Of a stretch of DNA of 64,000 nt, positions 18,440 through 30,241 are shown one piece after another. Within the stretch, counting starts at the first letter, position 1. Each line of letters begins with the position of its first letter. Position numbers and translations under genes: made by a program. The notes under the pieces are model-generated. The model saw nothing but the letters and a program-made list of their open reading frames with translations. It had not been told where the DNA came from and ran no database searches. Origin of the DNA: Gadus chalcogrammus (taxonomy: Eukaryota; Chordata; Actinopteri; Gadiformes; Gadidae); NCBI RefSeq assembly GCF_026213295.1, contig NC_079425.1:8365147-8429146 (forward strand), read 5' to 3'.

Positions 18440-18545
18440 TTCGTTACATTACCTTTATTAGGCACAAGCTTTTGTCCAAGGCGACTTGCAGCAAGGGCAT
18501 TCAACAATATAGATGAACCCCAAAAAGGGGCAAGAAGCACTTAAG
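18440..18545. repeat. Fragment of a common teleost interspersed repeat
   Basis: The stretch TTACATTACCTTTATTAGGC followed by CTTTTGTCCAAGGCGACTTG resembles the word pattern (lowest-level unit: TTATCCAAAGCGACTTACA) that recurs in interspersed repeats of many fish genomes. No ends or target duplications were identified, so this is a fragment and its family is not assigned. Confidence 0.45.
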
Positions 18546-19836
18546 TGCATATAACTTTAATTCTTGCAGTAGGACAGAACAAAAAATGGATGCCACTTAG
18601 GGCAGGTGTTCTGTCTGTTTGCTCCACGCTGCCTTTTTATACATTCCTTGCATGATTTTGTACTGACAGTACACATCGACCTGGCAGTGGCAGATGATGC
18701 ACTTGTGCACCTTCGCCCATGTGCTCTTACTTTGTAACAGCTTCTACTTTGGCTTCCCTCGATTTGCTTGGTGGCGACAATAAATAAACCGAACAAAGAT
18801 AATTTTTTTGAATGTAATACCACAGTTAAATCGTTCAGAGTTGTTCAACTTTAGCGATGCCAGCCACGACACCAGCCTCACGCTATGATAATGGTAATCC
18901 CTCAAAAGGGTAGTAGTAAAGTCACTTGATCTCTTTCACTTTCAGCCCGTTTCTTTGAGGAAAAAACAGGTTTTCCGTCTCCCCGACTAGCCTGTTGCAC
19001 AATAACCTACCACTGCTATGAGTGAAAGACGAACTGCTGGCCCACCCCTTCTCATGAGGTCACCCCTCTTACCCCGGGTGACACAGTAACCTCCAGACGA
19101 CCTTTCCCTTTGCCCAATGTTACGGCTGTGAACACAGTGAAACCCATCCGAATGCGCAGGGAGAGAGAGGGGCGAGTCCAATGGTGGGTTTCTGCAGGAG
19201 ACCAGGGGGTTACTTCGGGGGGAAGGCCAAGTTCTGTGGCACGGTTTGGCTTTTGTGTGCGTTTTTGTGTGGTGTTGCAAACGCGGCTTTATGACACACG
19301 CATACGCAAGTGTTTATGTGTCAGTCTGTGAATGTGAATGTGGGTGCGCGCATTGCATTTTCCACCGCAAGTGCGACGGAGAAGAGCATGAATAATGCAT
19401 GTTAAAATATCTTGCTAATGCCTTAGCCTTTTATTCATGCAGGGGGATGCTGTGTGTGGCGGTGGAACTCACTGCCTCGTATCGTCAAAGGAATTCCACA
19501 CAGTTTCTAACTCACGCCGTCCCCTTCCATAACGTTATACCGTGTATATATTTTATCCACATCGTAAATATTTACAAGTCACCGTTTTTATGACCCAGAA
19601 CTAAATCTGCAATGATCCATTGTTGAGGGTGCAGTAAGACAAGGCCGTTTGCAAATCGAGTTGGTTTGTCCGTTTTAAGATGATACAAAAGCGGTTTATG
19701 CACATGCATCAAACACGGCACTTGCTTTTAGGTAGCAGGCGCCTGGATTGTACTTGCTGATATGCTCTTACAACAGGGTGTCAGGGCTGTTTTAACCCGG
19801 CAACTACCCTATCACAGTCATCGTTTGAGGGGTAAA

Positions 19837-19838
<2 letters not shown>
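18546..19838. other. Intronic DNA without recognisable genes
   Basis: Unique sequence; no exon, RNA gene or classified repeat was seen. Confidence 0.4.

Positions 19839-19882
<44 letters not shown>
19839..19882. repeat. (GT)n microsatellite
   Basis: About 44 bases of pure GT. The 217- and 198-residue frames that cross it are of low complexity (Cys-Val then Pro-rich) and are not called genes. Confidence 0.95.
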
Positions 19883-19883
<1 letters not shown>

Positions 19884-22089
19884 AAGAGAGGGATGGAGGG
19901 CACCAGAGGTCCCCCAGATATGCTGTCATAACCCATGCTGCTCCGCTCTCTGCTACAGGACTATTGGTAGTGAAGGCAGCACTTACACATGTTTGTACTC
20001 TTTGCCCTCTACCCCCTCTCTCCCTCTCTCCCTGGGCCGCCATGTCGCTCTGGGGGGACCACCGCTCCCCGGCTGTGTGCCCAGGGTCCGTAACACCAAC
20101 TCACCCTGCCGACCCCCCACCGGGGTCAGCAGAATGCCCTCCTCCCCCCCCCCCCCAACCCCTTCACCCTCTCACCCCTGCAATGCCCACGGTCCAAAAG
20201 CAACCCGCATGGCTCTCTCCAAGAAGGCGAAACAAAACGGAACAGAAAGGGAGACAAAGGGCCCCCATGCGGTCCTCCTCGTCAGGGCTCTGGACACGAG
20301 AGGCCCCCAGAGGAGGGCTTCAGACCAAGACGACGGGGAACGTGATAACAAGCAAGTTGTTGTTGTTGGTTTACAGCACTGTAACACTTTTTTTTCTCTG
20401 TCCATCTGCGTATAAAACAGAAAGGAGGGCTCACTGATTCCCCTGCTTGTTATAGCCAGTAACGTGACAGATGCTATCTATTGCTATTTGACGTGATCCT
20501 ATGGAGCGTAAAGGGTAAGTGAGTAGCGATCCGTCTTAAGAGGAGCAGAGGGAAAACAGACATTCCAGTCCGTATTAAATACCGACCGGAATATTGCGTG
20601 CTTTATCAAGTCCCTGTTCGGACTTGCTCACAGCCCCCTGTTGGATTTTGGAACCTCAGTAGAGTTATGAGTTCCCCCCCCCCCTTACCGTTCTGGTAAC
20701 TTTGGTGGGAAACTAATCAGAGTGCTTACTCATCTTTACCCGCCCGTCTTCCGGCGCGCTGTCAGACGCCATTAGCGGTGCGGCGGGCTGAGCCGTGGAG
20801 CCCGTGTTTGTATGCGTCTGCTGCCCCACCCCAACCCCACCTGACTGGTTGGTGCGCCAGCCTCCAGGATTATCCCGGGTCAGACAGCAGGTGACGAGGC
20901 AGGCAGGTGACCATCACTCAATTAGCCCGCAGGGAAACACGAGACCCGCTCCAGATTCTCCTCCTTAACTTTTACCTTCTTTTTTTCTTTGTTTGGTGTT
21001 TTTTTTGTGCTCTCTCTCATTCCCCCATCTCTTTCTTTGTCACACATATACACAGGAATAGACCACGGCATGCAATAGGTTAGAGCAGCAATTCCTTATA
21101 CGGTATACTTCAATGAAGACATTCAATTGAAATAGAATGGGCATGAGGGAGGTGGGTCTTCTCTGTACATAATGTTTGGATTTCTTTTTTCAACACAGTG
21201 ATTTTTTTTTTATCAGAATGTGCACTTCCATCTAGACTTGACTTCTCCTGTACGACCCAATAGAACCGGCTTCGGTTCCCGGATCAACTCAACACAACCA
21301 GAGCAAACCGAGCCAGATCGCACACAGCACAAGGTTAATGGGGAAACGAAGAAGATAGAATTCCTGTGGTGATTTTTTTTTTTAAACGAACGAACACAAA
21401 GAAAAAAACGTGGTCGGTATAAGAAAAGAAAGAGAGAGAGAACCTAAGAAAAGATTATCATTATTATTGAAGAATTCCCAGGACCAGCAGGACCAAAGCT
21501 CCCCTAGTCAGCAGGTTAGTCTCGGGGCAAAGCCCGGGATCATGTTGCACTCCCTTTGTGATCACAAAAAAAGAGGAAGGCCGGGCTTCTCGCCCACCTT
21601 TGTTAGGCGCAGGTGGGCTAGAATTACCAAAGTGATGGGATTTATGCTCGGCCGTTGCTGCCATTTTCTCTCACTTGCTTGGACGGAAGTGTTTTCTGAG
21701 ATTGCCTCCAAGCCCAGTGTGATATGTGTTTGTTCTGGAATAGAAAAGAACATCACATTATGTTGGTTGGTAAATACTGGTTGCAATCGGGTGCAAGAAT
21801 ATGATTTCCCAAACTATGTGTGGAAACTTTATAGGTGTGAGGGATCACGGCGTTGTGGAGGAGATTTGTCTCGCTGTTGGCCTCTGCATAGTGCACCGAG
21901 TCTGGCAGATTTATATCCATTAAAAAAAATGGAAAAATTGCAATATTGACCCCGTGGACCTTCGGTAGAAATGGAAATGGACAATAGACCTATCCTGGAC
22001 CCCGATTACTTCACACTGGCTGCACCGTAGCCCGTCAACTCTGGGAGATGGAAAGCGGTAACTTCCGTCAGTGGATCGCGGATGCCTTG
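19883..22089. other. Intronic DNA without recognisable genes
   Basis: C-rich sequence around 20110-20170 and ordinary unique sequence. The interval 20450-20650 has an enhancer-like look (GTGACAGATGC near 20464) but too little to call. The 179-residue frame at 21410-21949 has no recognisable domain. Confidence 0.4.
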
Positions 22090-22754
22090 CTCAGATATCC
22101 CAGCCATACTGTGATTAATCCTAATGCTAGTTTAATAAATGTTTAGAATGCCCACCCATGCATGTGTGTTTACTGTACAGCATGTAGAATGCTGTGTGAC
22201 TCCCTGCGCAAGGATTACGGCAGGCTAATACCGCGCTCTGTTTCTGTGGTCTCGCGTTTCAGTGACTTAATGGTTCTTATGGGCTGGAATAAATTAACAA
22301 TGATGGCGTTAAGTAGGTGTTTATGGTAAACACTGAGTCACTTCCCAGAGTGCGTTCTGACATGAGGTAATCTGATTGAAACAGCCAATCCAAACGTCAT
22401 GTGTTCCCAACCCAGGGTGTTGGGTTTCTCCCGGTTGTAAGCCGTACAGTGACACGGGCCTTTTGAAAGTGTGGCTAAAACTCTACGGAAGAAATGACTC
22501 GTTAAATTAGCACTTAATACTCCAGTCATTAGCAAGCCGTTACCACCAGTGGAATTCCTTTGATGGTGCTGCTTTGTGTAAGCAGGCTTGGCCCTAAGCT
22601 CTAGCTGGGCTATTTGGATCATGAAAATTATGTTCTTACATAAAGATTTAACAGGGCGGGCAAAATGCTCCAATCCGTTGCCCGCCAGGCCCCTTTTGCA
22701 GGCTTCCCATTGGCCACTGAAGTGGACGGTACACCCATCCTGCCGTACCTTTTC
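22090..22754. promoter_or_regulatory. Candidate pax6 downstream enhancer block
   Basis: About 650 bp of unique sequence without simple repeats. Homeodomain, SOX and PBX-like words are frequent: GTGATTAATCC near 22112, AATAAATTAACAATGATGG near 22289, GGTAATCTGATTG near 22366, GTTAAATTAGCACTTAATAC near 22501, GTCATTAGC near 22526. It abuts the first copy of the local duplication at 22755. The call depends on composition and position inside the elp4 intron. Confidence 0.3.
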
Positions 22755-23160
22755 AGACTTGTTAGTGACACAATTTCCCCCCCACATCAAACATCTCTAT
22801 CTCGCCGGGCTCCCTGTTCATTAAGTCAGGTAGGATGTTTTTCTACTTAGCCATCTATAGTAGGATGGAGTGTTTGGGGGGCGGGGCGATATTTGCAGCC
22901 CTTTCAGGCAAAGCCGGTCCATGGGCCGGCCCCAAGGACTGGTTTCAAGTGGTCAGTGCTCATTTGGGGGCTTTCACCCTTCACCCCCTCATCAGCATGA
23001 CCTCAGCCCCCCTGGGCGTGAAGCCCGGCTCAAGGCAAACCTTTGGCTTGACGGACACTTCCAGCACAGCCAAACACACACTTTATCTCTCATGCACCCA
23101 CGTGTATCTCTCCGTAAGTATTCAAACATACCTCTCACACACACACACTAGCACTAGCGG
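22755..23160 (+). repeat. Local direct duplication, copy A
   Basis: This segment and 25202-25585 align in the same orientation. Shared landmarks in order are AGACTTGTT-GACAC, AAGTC-GG-AGGATGTT, AGGCAAAGCCGG, CCCAAGGACTGGTTTCAAG, TCAGTGCTCATTTGGG, CACCCTTCACCCC, TGACCTC-GCCCC, CACACACACTT and CACGTGTATCT. The core (about 22912-22985) is roughly 90% identical by eye. Neither copy has a convincing gene. They are either a tandem-type segmental duplication about 2.45 kb apart or two insertions of one unnamed repeat family. Confidence 0.85.
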
Positions 23161-24564
23161 CCAAAAAGTATTCACACAACCCAACCCCCCACCCCCCATG
23201 TGCCAGAGCCCACAGCCTTTTACCACCAATCCCTCTTCCCTGCCCCCATCCCCTCTCTTCCTATTTAGTCCCTCTGTCTCTGCACCCCCCCCTCCCCTCC
23301 CCTCCCCCAACCCCTCAAGGTTGCCAGGCAGCAGAGGAAAAGACTTTACACACTCATAATACACCCCTCCATGCCTCCGAGGGTTTGCCGGATGTCCTTG
23401 TTTACATCACGGGGCGCTCAGGTCGTGGGGGGGACTCAGCAGTCCTGTGTGTGCCCCAGACTCTGAACTACAGTGTCAATATGTGTCCGTGCTCTGTGTG
23501 AGCCCTAGGTCTGCATTATTGGCCCCTCGGTTACTGACTAGGAGGTGAATGTCTGCATGCAATGAGGATAATGTGTGCAACATAGTTGGGTATGCACGTA
23601 CGCATGGTTTTTAAACATTAGTTTGTTTTACCTTTGTATAAATTGTAAAGCATGCTCTATTTGGTTTTGTTTGAATTCATGTTTTAGTCCCAATCATTAT
23701 TGGTTGGCGTTAGATAACATTTCTGAAAGGCTGCAAAATCAACTATTTCATGACCGTCCAGGGATGGCTGTTGTCAATGTTAGTGGGCCCTGCTTTTCCC
23801 TCTGCATGTCAAATTGATCGATCAGTGTTGTCTGCCCCCCTCCCTAACTTTGATGTAGCTATCGATTGTTCTGGTCTGCCCCAGAACTCAAAAGGTTATC
23901 GTAGCCGCACTTCTGGATTGGTTTGACCTTCGCTCCGCACATGCTCAGTGGGCTCCCCCGTGCGCACAGCCAAACACACGGGCGAGCCAGGTCTGTGGGT
24001 GCGTGACAGCTAGACAACGGTGTGATGTCTCTCTCTTTTTTTTTTTTTTTTTTTTACTCACCCACTGAGGACGATGTATATGTGATTGATTTTTCCTCCC
24101 TTCCCCTTCTCTCTTTCTCTCTCTCTCTCTCTCGCCGCTGCCACGTTTCCGCTGCACTGCACTTAGCAGAACGGAGTCCGGGCTTGATCAATGCATTGTT
24201 TTTCTTTCTCAATCACACTCGAGTGAGCCCGAGACACGAAAGGTTACCCAGGTGAGGTTTGGCAGGGACGGCGGAGCCTCTGCAAGGTTTCTCCTCAAGG
24301 CCACTTCCCTTGGAGTTTTTCTTGGATATTAGACAATTTTTTTGTATCGCTGTTTGTTCATGTGTGTTAAAGAGGGGAAGTTATTTAAAGAGCGGCAACT
24401 TAAAAAGAAAAAAGATAGAAAACAGGAAAAGCACGGCCGTCAAAGCGTTTGATGGCGTCTCACTATTAAAGTCGCGCTGTCTTCGTACGACCACGACGCC
24501 TATCCAGACAACCGCATATTATGTATCGGTTGTCAGTGCTCTTGTGTTGAGGTGATCAGCCCTG
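23161..24564. other. Intronic DNA without recognisable genes
   Basis: C-rich sequence near 23190-23330, a T-run at about 24038-24056 and a short (CT)n at 24108-24133. No exon was recognised. Confidence 0.4.
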
Positions 24565-24589
24565 CCCCCCCCCCCCCCCCCCCCCCCCC
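24565..24589. repeat. Poly-C run, 25 bases
   Basis: Counted as 25 consecutive C residues. Confidence 0.95.
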
Positions 24590-25201
24590 AGCCCACTCAA
24601 CCCCATGGCTTTTGTCACCTCACCTTACCATCCCACATTAAATTATAGGGCCTTAACGACGTCTAAGGGCTTCACCTGCCCCCAGATAATCTGTGGGGCA
24701 GCATGACAGCCCTTTCCTCTTGTTTCCTCTGCTCTTGCCTGACAAGCGCACTCCTGACACGCACACTCACACACGCACGCACACAATCTCACAAAGGGAA
24801 ATGTGGTGGACAGGCAGGAGCGGGCCGCTGGGGGTATATGACACGCCCCCGACCGCAGCAGTGCACCACGGTTGAACGTACGTTTCCATATCTGACGGGA
24901 CTAATTAAAGAGACGTTGCCAGGGCGAAATGGTACTCAGTATAGTTCATCCGGATGTACATCCCCATTGAAATAATACTACAAATGGTTTAAATGTTAGT
25001 TAAAGAGAGAAGATGTATGCCAGTAATAGTTCTAGTTATGGTAAAGGAAAACATAACTCGGATCAAAGAGTACAGATAGTACATTGATAATTAAAACCTC
25101 ACTGGAGAGTTAGACATGTCCCACTCCAAATAGGACTGAAGTCAAATATACGATGAGCTACATCTATCGCGGTTATGCAGCTTTTAATACCTTTAGACTA
25201 G

Positions 25202-25585
25202 AGACTTGTTGGCGACACAAATTCTCCCCACTTCAAACGCCCTCTGTATCTGGCAGGGGCCCCGGCCTTTAAGTCGGGGAGGATGTTCTACTTCGTTATC
25301 TGTTGCGGTGGTGGGCTTTGCCCTCTCAGGCAAAGCCGGACCACGGGCCGAGCCCAAGGACTGGTTTCAAGAGCTCAGTGCTCATTTGGGAGCTTTGTCA
25401 CCCTTCACCCCATCACCGGTGTGACCTCGGCCCCTCTGGCCGTGGGGCCCGGTCGAACCACGAACCTCCCCCCCCCCCCCCCCCCCCCCCCCACGACAGA
25501 TATGTTCTTCACAGCCACACACACACACTTGTCTCACCTACACACGTGTATCTGTCGTTGCGATATTTGAACACAGCTCTCCGTC
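25202..25585 (+). repeat. Local direct duplication, copy B
   Basis: Second copy of the segment at 22755-23160, same orientation, with the same landmarks in the same order. It differs by a 25-base poly-C insertion at 25468-25492, which in copy A corresponds to ordinary sequence following GGCAAACC or GAACC. Confidence 0.85.
25468..25492. repeat. Poly-C run, 25 bases
   Basis: Counted as 25 consecutive C residues, inside duplication copy B. Confidence 0.95.
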
Positions 25586-26934
25586 GTGGCACATACGCGT
25601 ATATCTCCATACACAGATAAGATAATACATTACACATGTATTGTTTGCTGATAACGAAGCTGTTAAACCCTGGGAGCCCGACACTTAGTCATTAGGAAGC
25701 AGATAAGTATCTTCGGGGAGTGGGAAGGCCTGAAGCCCAGCGGCTGGGGGGGGGGTTAGCCGGGATGAGGACGACTGAGGGGGCAGGGGGCCGGGTCGGG
25801 GCGGGGGGGATGGAATGGAGCTTTTTGGACCATCAGGTCTCGGATGTCACAGCAGATTCTTTCAGGGGGAAAATTACAGGGTTTTACTTCCAGAGCACTC
25901 GCAGAGACGCTCATGTTGCTCCGGTATTTTTTCCCTCCAACCGTCAGGCCCCGGCCTCCGACGCTGGGAGAAGAAAACGTGTGGCGGCGACCATTGTCCG
26001 TCTCGCACACTCGACTCTGGAGATACTTCACTTCTCGCACTTTAAACGTCGCTCTCCGGGACTTTGTCTGTGGAGTGCCATTGGCAGCTCCTCGAGAGCG
26101 GCGTCGGCCCTCTTAAGCTCTGCAGAGTTTAGCGTGTTAGCGTTGGGGGGGCTTTACGTGAGTGGCCCTCATTAACCTCCTCGCGTCTTTGTGCTGCGAG
26201 TTGGCACAGGGCCGCTCCCAAGATAAGCTTTGCTGCAGGAACTTTGTTGCTTTGTCCCGAATGCGCCCCCGCTCTGCATTAGCCTAGCCGCGACGATCGG
26301 CGTTACAAACCCTTGTGTGTAATGCAACTCCCACAACAGATTTATGTGCACGCTCGTGGCGGTGTCAAACAGACACGCATGTAGATTGCACACACTACGT
26401 CTTTGCACCCTCCATGCCTCCTTACGTTGACCCAATTTGTATGAGTACAGGAATGCTGATCTGATACAGCACACATCATTTGCCACCCCTCCTTATTGCC
26501 ACACAGTTTCCGCCACAAATAGATGTTCACACGCCCAATAGACACCTCCACAAAACCAACCCAAAACAACACCGTCCCGTTCCCAATGGGCTTTCCCCAT
26601 TTAGTGGCATGTTGGCAGGTTCCCTCCGCGCTGCCAGTGTGGGGAGAGAACTGAAGCATCTAATCCAATTTGCTACTCAACATGGCTCACTGTGAGGGGA
26701 ACAAAACCCGGGGACGGCCGTCTGTCCTGACACGTCCGTCATCGTCGCGGTCGTACCATCGGATGTCTTTTCGTTTGTTTGATATTCATTCTGTTGTCGT
26801 GTTGTTCTCATCCACCTTACCCCTCTTTTGCCCTACCTCTACCCCCAACCCCCCCCCCCCTCCCCCCACCCCACCCATCCCATGTCTCATCCCCCCCCCC
26901 CCCCCCCCTCTCCATCCTCTCCCCCTCACTCCAG
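25586..26934. other. End of elp4 intron, with possible unique regulatory sequence
   Basis: Unique GC-moderate sequence from about 25820 to 26350 without a recognised exon. C-rich runs at 26841-26908 (18 C at 26891-26908) form the unusually C-rich pyrimidine tract ahead of the elp4 acceptor at 26933-26934. Confidence 0.45.
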
Positions 26935-27057
26935 AGGCTACATCTGCCTCCCGACCTGTCAGAGACCGTGAGCCGGGTGAGCAGGGGGGAGCTGGCAGGG
27001 GCGGCCGCCACGGGCACATCGTGTGGATCTTCCGGCAACAAACACCTGGACTTCTAG
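26935..27057 (+). CDS. elp4: Elongator complex protein 4, C-terminal exon (partial gene)
   Basis: Elp4 is a RecA-like, catalytically inactive subunit of the Elp4-5-6 ring of Elongator, which supports wobble-uridine modification of tRNA. After the acceptor CCAG at 26931-26934 the frame reads RLHLPPDLSETVSR and closes with GNKHLDF and TAG at 27055-27057. The human protein, from memory, has RLHLPPDLSDTVSR and ends GGKKHLDF, so both the anchor and the terminus match; the middle (about 20 residues) is divergent and richer in Gly/Ala. The exon encodes about 40 residues. Upstream exons lie outside the window. It runs toward pax6, as in other vertebrates. Confidence 0.88.
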   Translation, partial: RLHLPPDLSETVSRVSRGELAGAAATGTSCGSSGNKHLDF

Positions 27058-27060
27058 AAG

Positions 27061-27134
<74 letters not shown>

Positions 27135-27575
27135 ATCACTCTCACCGAGGGGGCCTGGAAAGCCGGGACAGTGGAGTGATGTCCTCTTTGTTGCCCGGAC
27201 CAGGTTGTTTCCTCACCCACACGCTGTCAGCGGTAATAACCCCGCCAGTCGCTTCCCGACCTTCAACGTGCGCCCAGGCTTTAGCACAGGATAAATGTAA
27301 ACGACGGTGACGTTCCGCCGCTGCTCAGCGTACAATACATCACAGGTGGTTAGGGGGACATCCCTGCGTTCAGCGTTGACTGATGTGAAGACTGAGGAGG
27401 GCTATTTGTGTGGGCTTACTGGCGTCGGTAATTGACGTTTGTTTTGCTCCTTCTACGGCGGTGGTCGTGTGTCAATGACGCTCTGCTAAATCGTGTCAAA
27501 CTCCCCCGAGTCTCACAAAATGCTTACATTTTTACCATTCTTGTGTTTAATAAAACAAATATGTAAGAGTAATAA
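27058..27575 (+). other. elp4: elp4 3' UTR with (CA)n and poly(A) signal
   Basis: Immediately after the stop is a (CA)n tract at 27060-27133 (one GA interruption near 27089). The first good AATAAA on the plus strand is at 27549-27554, giving a predicted 3' UTR of about 0.5 kb. The cleavage site is inferred. Confidence 0.6.
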
Positions 27576-28293
27576 GTGATTTTGTTTTCGTCTTTTTTGA
27601 AATGGCTCCCGAATTTCTGTTAACTATTTCTGTTTAGTGTTTAGTCATTTAGGCGTTGTCCTTAGATTAGTTTAGCCAAAGCTCCTGACTGCAGTAAGAT
27701 GAGGAGCATGAAGGGGTAAGGCATTTTTCACAAAGATGCCTTCAGGTATACTGCGGACATTCCCTGTTAATTTAATTCAGTAGTCACTTTCGATCAATTC
27801 AATCATTGGATCATTGACAGTCCCTGGCAAAGATGTTCATAATGAGGAGGGCTGTGTCACACTGGTCTTCAGAGCTGCTTGTATCTATCTGTCCCTTTAA
27901 CACGGGCCGTGACCTGAGAATGACGGCGCACCTCCACCGGGCTGAAGAGCCAGGCAGGAGAGCAGACAGAGGGGTTATATAGGAGAGCTGGATTTGGGAT
28001 GCAGGCTTCACACCTCATCAAACATGTTTACTGGATGAGCTGCTGCACCATGACAAGCTGAAAAGAACAAATTAGGTCAAACAGTGACACAGGGAAACAA
28101 AACAGAAAAACCACGGCACGTGGAACGAGTGTTGTGTTTTCGTACTTTCTTTAGTTTGGCTGCTAGTGTTGCTTTGACTGTGTTCTGCCGGTTATGAAGT
28201 GGCAGCGTTGGTTATCTTCTGCAGGACACACACACACACACACACGTGGCAGAGGACGTTGGGTTGTCTGACAGTTTTATGCTTGGTTAGGCG

Positions 28294-28329
<36 letters not shown>

Positions 28330-29455
28330 TTCCTGTGTGCTGAGAGAGGGAGACAACATAGGCCAGTCCTCCTTTACAGATGACTACAAAAAGCGTATGA
28401 ATAACCAGACAGATTGAGGGTACACCTAAAAGGTAGATGCATTTGGAACAGATCAAGTCCAGCATTTGTTCTTGTTGCCCTCGCTGTTTGTTTCTGTTCA
28501 ATTTTTTTAAGGGAAACACTTTTGAGGAAAAGCGCTGTACCAGCAATGATTAAATATGTGAATTCAATTAAGTAAAGCTAATTATTAAATAAACTCAATA
28601 CAAAATTAGACAATGGTTAGCTGTATTATAGTGGTGACACAGGTTATGGACCAATATATATAAGGGGTTAACTACTTATCCTATATAAACAATAATTAAC
28701 TGTGTGTACTTCTGCGTCTTGATACAAAGAAGTATGAAGTTATAAACGGTGGTCTGGAGAACATTGCACTGCAACATAAGGTCTCCTGACTCCACATGCT
28801 GGACAATGTACATTCATCGAGGGTATTGGTCACCAAAGGCCTTGTCTAATCAGGGTACATTGTATTCTACAGATCAGCAATACACGTTTTAACATTAAGA
28901 GTGTAGCAGGAGTCTATGGCGGCCAGGGGTTCCACCTCCAACTCAGAAGCCTGAGTGTGGCTTCCCCCCTCCTTGCTTATTATCTCCTGCAAGGAAACAA
29001 GTTGGGGGAGAGCAGTGAAAGGTCAGGGAGGGGCTAATGAATAAGTGGAAGAAACAGGCCAACGGCAGGAAGACATTGTCCTCAGAAGGAAAACAAGGAC
29101 TGTTTAGCTCAACTGTGGGGTCAATAATAAGCATAAACAAGAGGCAACAGTGGTTATTGGTTACTCTACCCTTTGCTGATACATTTTATTTTTTCCGATG
29201 CTGTATTTCACAGTTGCTGACCTTTTATCGTTAAGTTCAAATAAAAAATGATTTTTTTTTGTGCAAGGTCTGAATGTGTCCCATTTTCAGACTCTCAACT
29301 GTCAATCGGCTGACTACAGTGGTGAAATGTGTTTGGTTCAAAGCCATGTGCTTATATGTATCTTTGCTGCTTTTCAGGCCTTCAGCTGCCTTGTATTAGT
29401 CCCCTGAAAACTCTCCATGTGAACATCAGATTGCATCATGGGTATTATTATGGTG
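27576..29455. other. Spacer between convergent elp4 and pax6 ends
   Basis: Unique sequence. A (CA)n tract (about 28226-28244) is followed some 50 bp later by a (GT)n tract (about 28297-28324), which could pair with it as an inverted repeat. No gene was recognised. Confidence 0.4.
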
Positions 29456-29509
29456 ATACTCCGCCATATTGAGAGGACTCAAGAGAGTCCTCTCAATATG
29501 GCGGAGTAT
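29456..29509. repeat. Perfect 25-bp inverted repeat with 4-nt loop
   Basis: Arms 29456-29480 and 29485-29509 are exactly complementary around the loop AAGA. Each arm contains CCGCCATATTG, close to a YY1 binding site, so two such sites face each other, and ATGACGTAAG (ATF/CREB-like) follows at 29508. It could be a cruciform, a transcribed hairpin or the core of a small transposon-derived palindrome. Confidence 0.9.
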
Positions 29510-30182
29510 GACGTAAGCCCCACCACTATGATAATGACATTGTTTGGAATGAATGAGGTCATGTAATGCTCATGAATTGCTCATATTTGAAATAATAAAA
29601 GGCATTCTTTATTATTCCTTTTGAGTCTGTCTGATAAATTGCCTCTTTTCTTTTTAAACTGATTCTTTCCATCCATTATTACAAATGTAAGCAGTAATAT
29701 GTTGGCGTTTGAAATGCCGTTATCATACTTCATAATTACCTTTTCATACCTGTCGAATATACTGTATATGTAAATGCAATTGACATACAGAGAAATAATG
29801 GAGGCTAGACCATAAACAAATATTTAAAAAAAAAATTGCACCTGCACACTGTGCAACCACGAGAGTGACTACAGTTACATTTTTCTAATCATATCTCTGA
29901 ATTTAAAACTAAACTGTGTGTCCCTCATATGCCTCTGTGTATTTGTGCATTTTAGGCATTATATCCAAACTATGCAATATGCGGTACTTGTTACAAAAAT
30001 GTGAAATTACTTTTTGCTGGAACTTTTCCCCTTGACATAATTTAAGAGTGAATGCATGTCTTTCCATTATCTCCTGAAACTTTAGGTCATTCACAGCCAC
30101 TAATTGCTGTCTTTCCTTCATATTGAATCTATCGCTGCTTCACTCTGCACCCTCTCCCTCTCTTGCCTCAGTAATTATTAAT

Positions 30183-30241
<59 letters not shown>

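Noticed and set aside
19762..20437. Frames of 217 and 198 residues
   Set aside because: They begin in a GT repeat and continue in Pro-rich low-complexity sequence in two overlapping frames, with no similarity to a known protein.
21410..21949. 179-residue plus-strand frame
   Set aside because: No recognisable domain, no splice context and no codon-usage sign of a gene; it lies inside the inferred elp4 intron.
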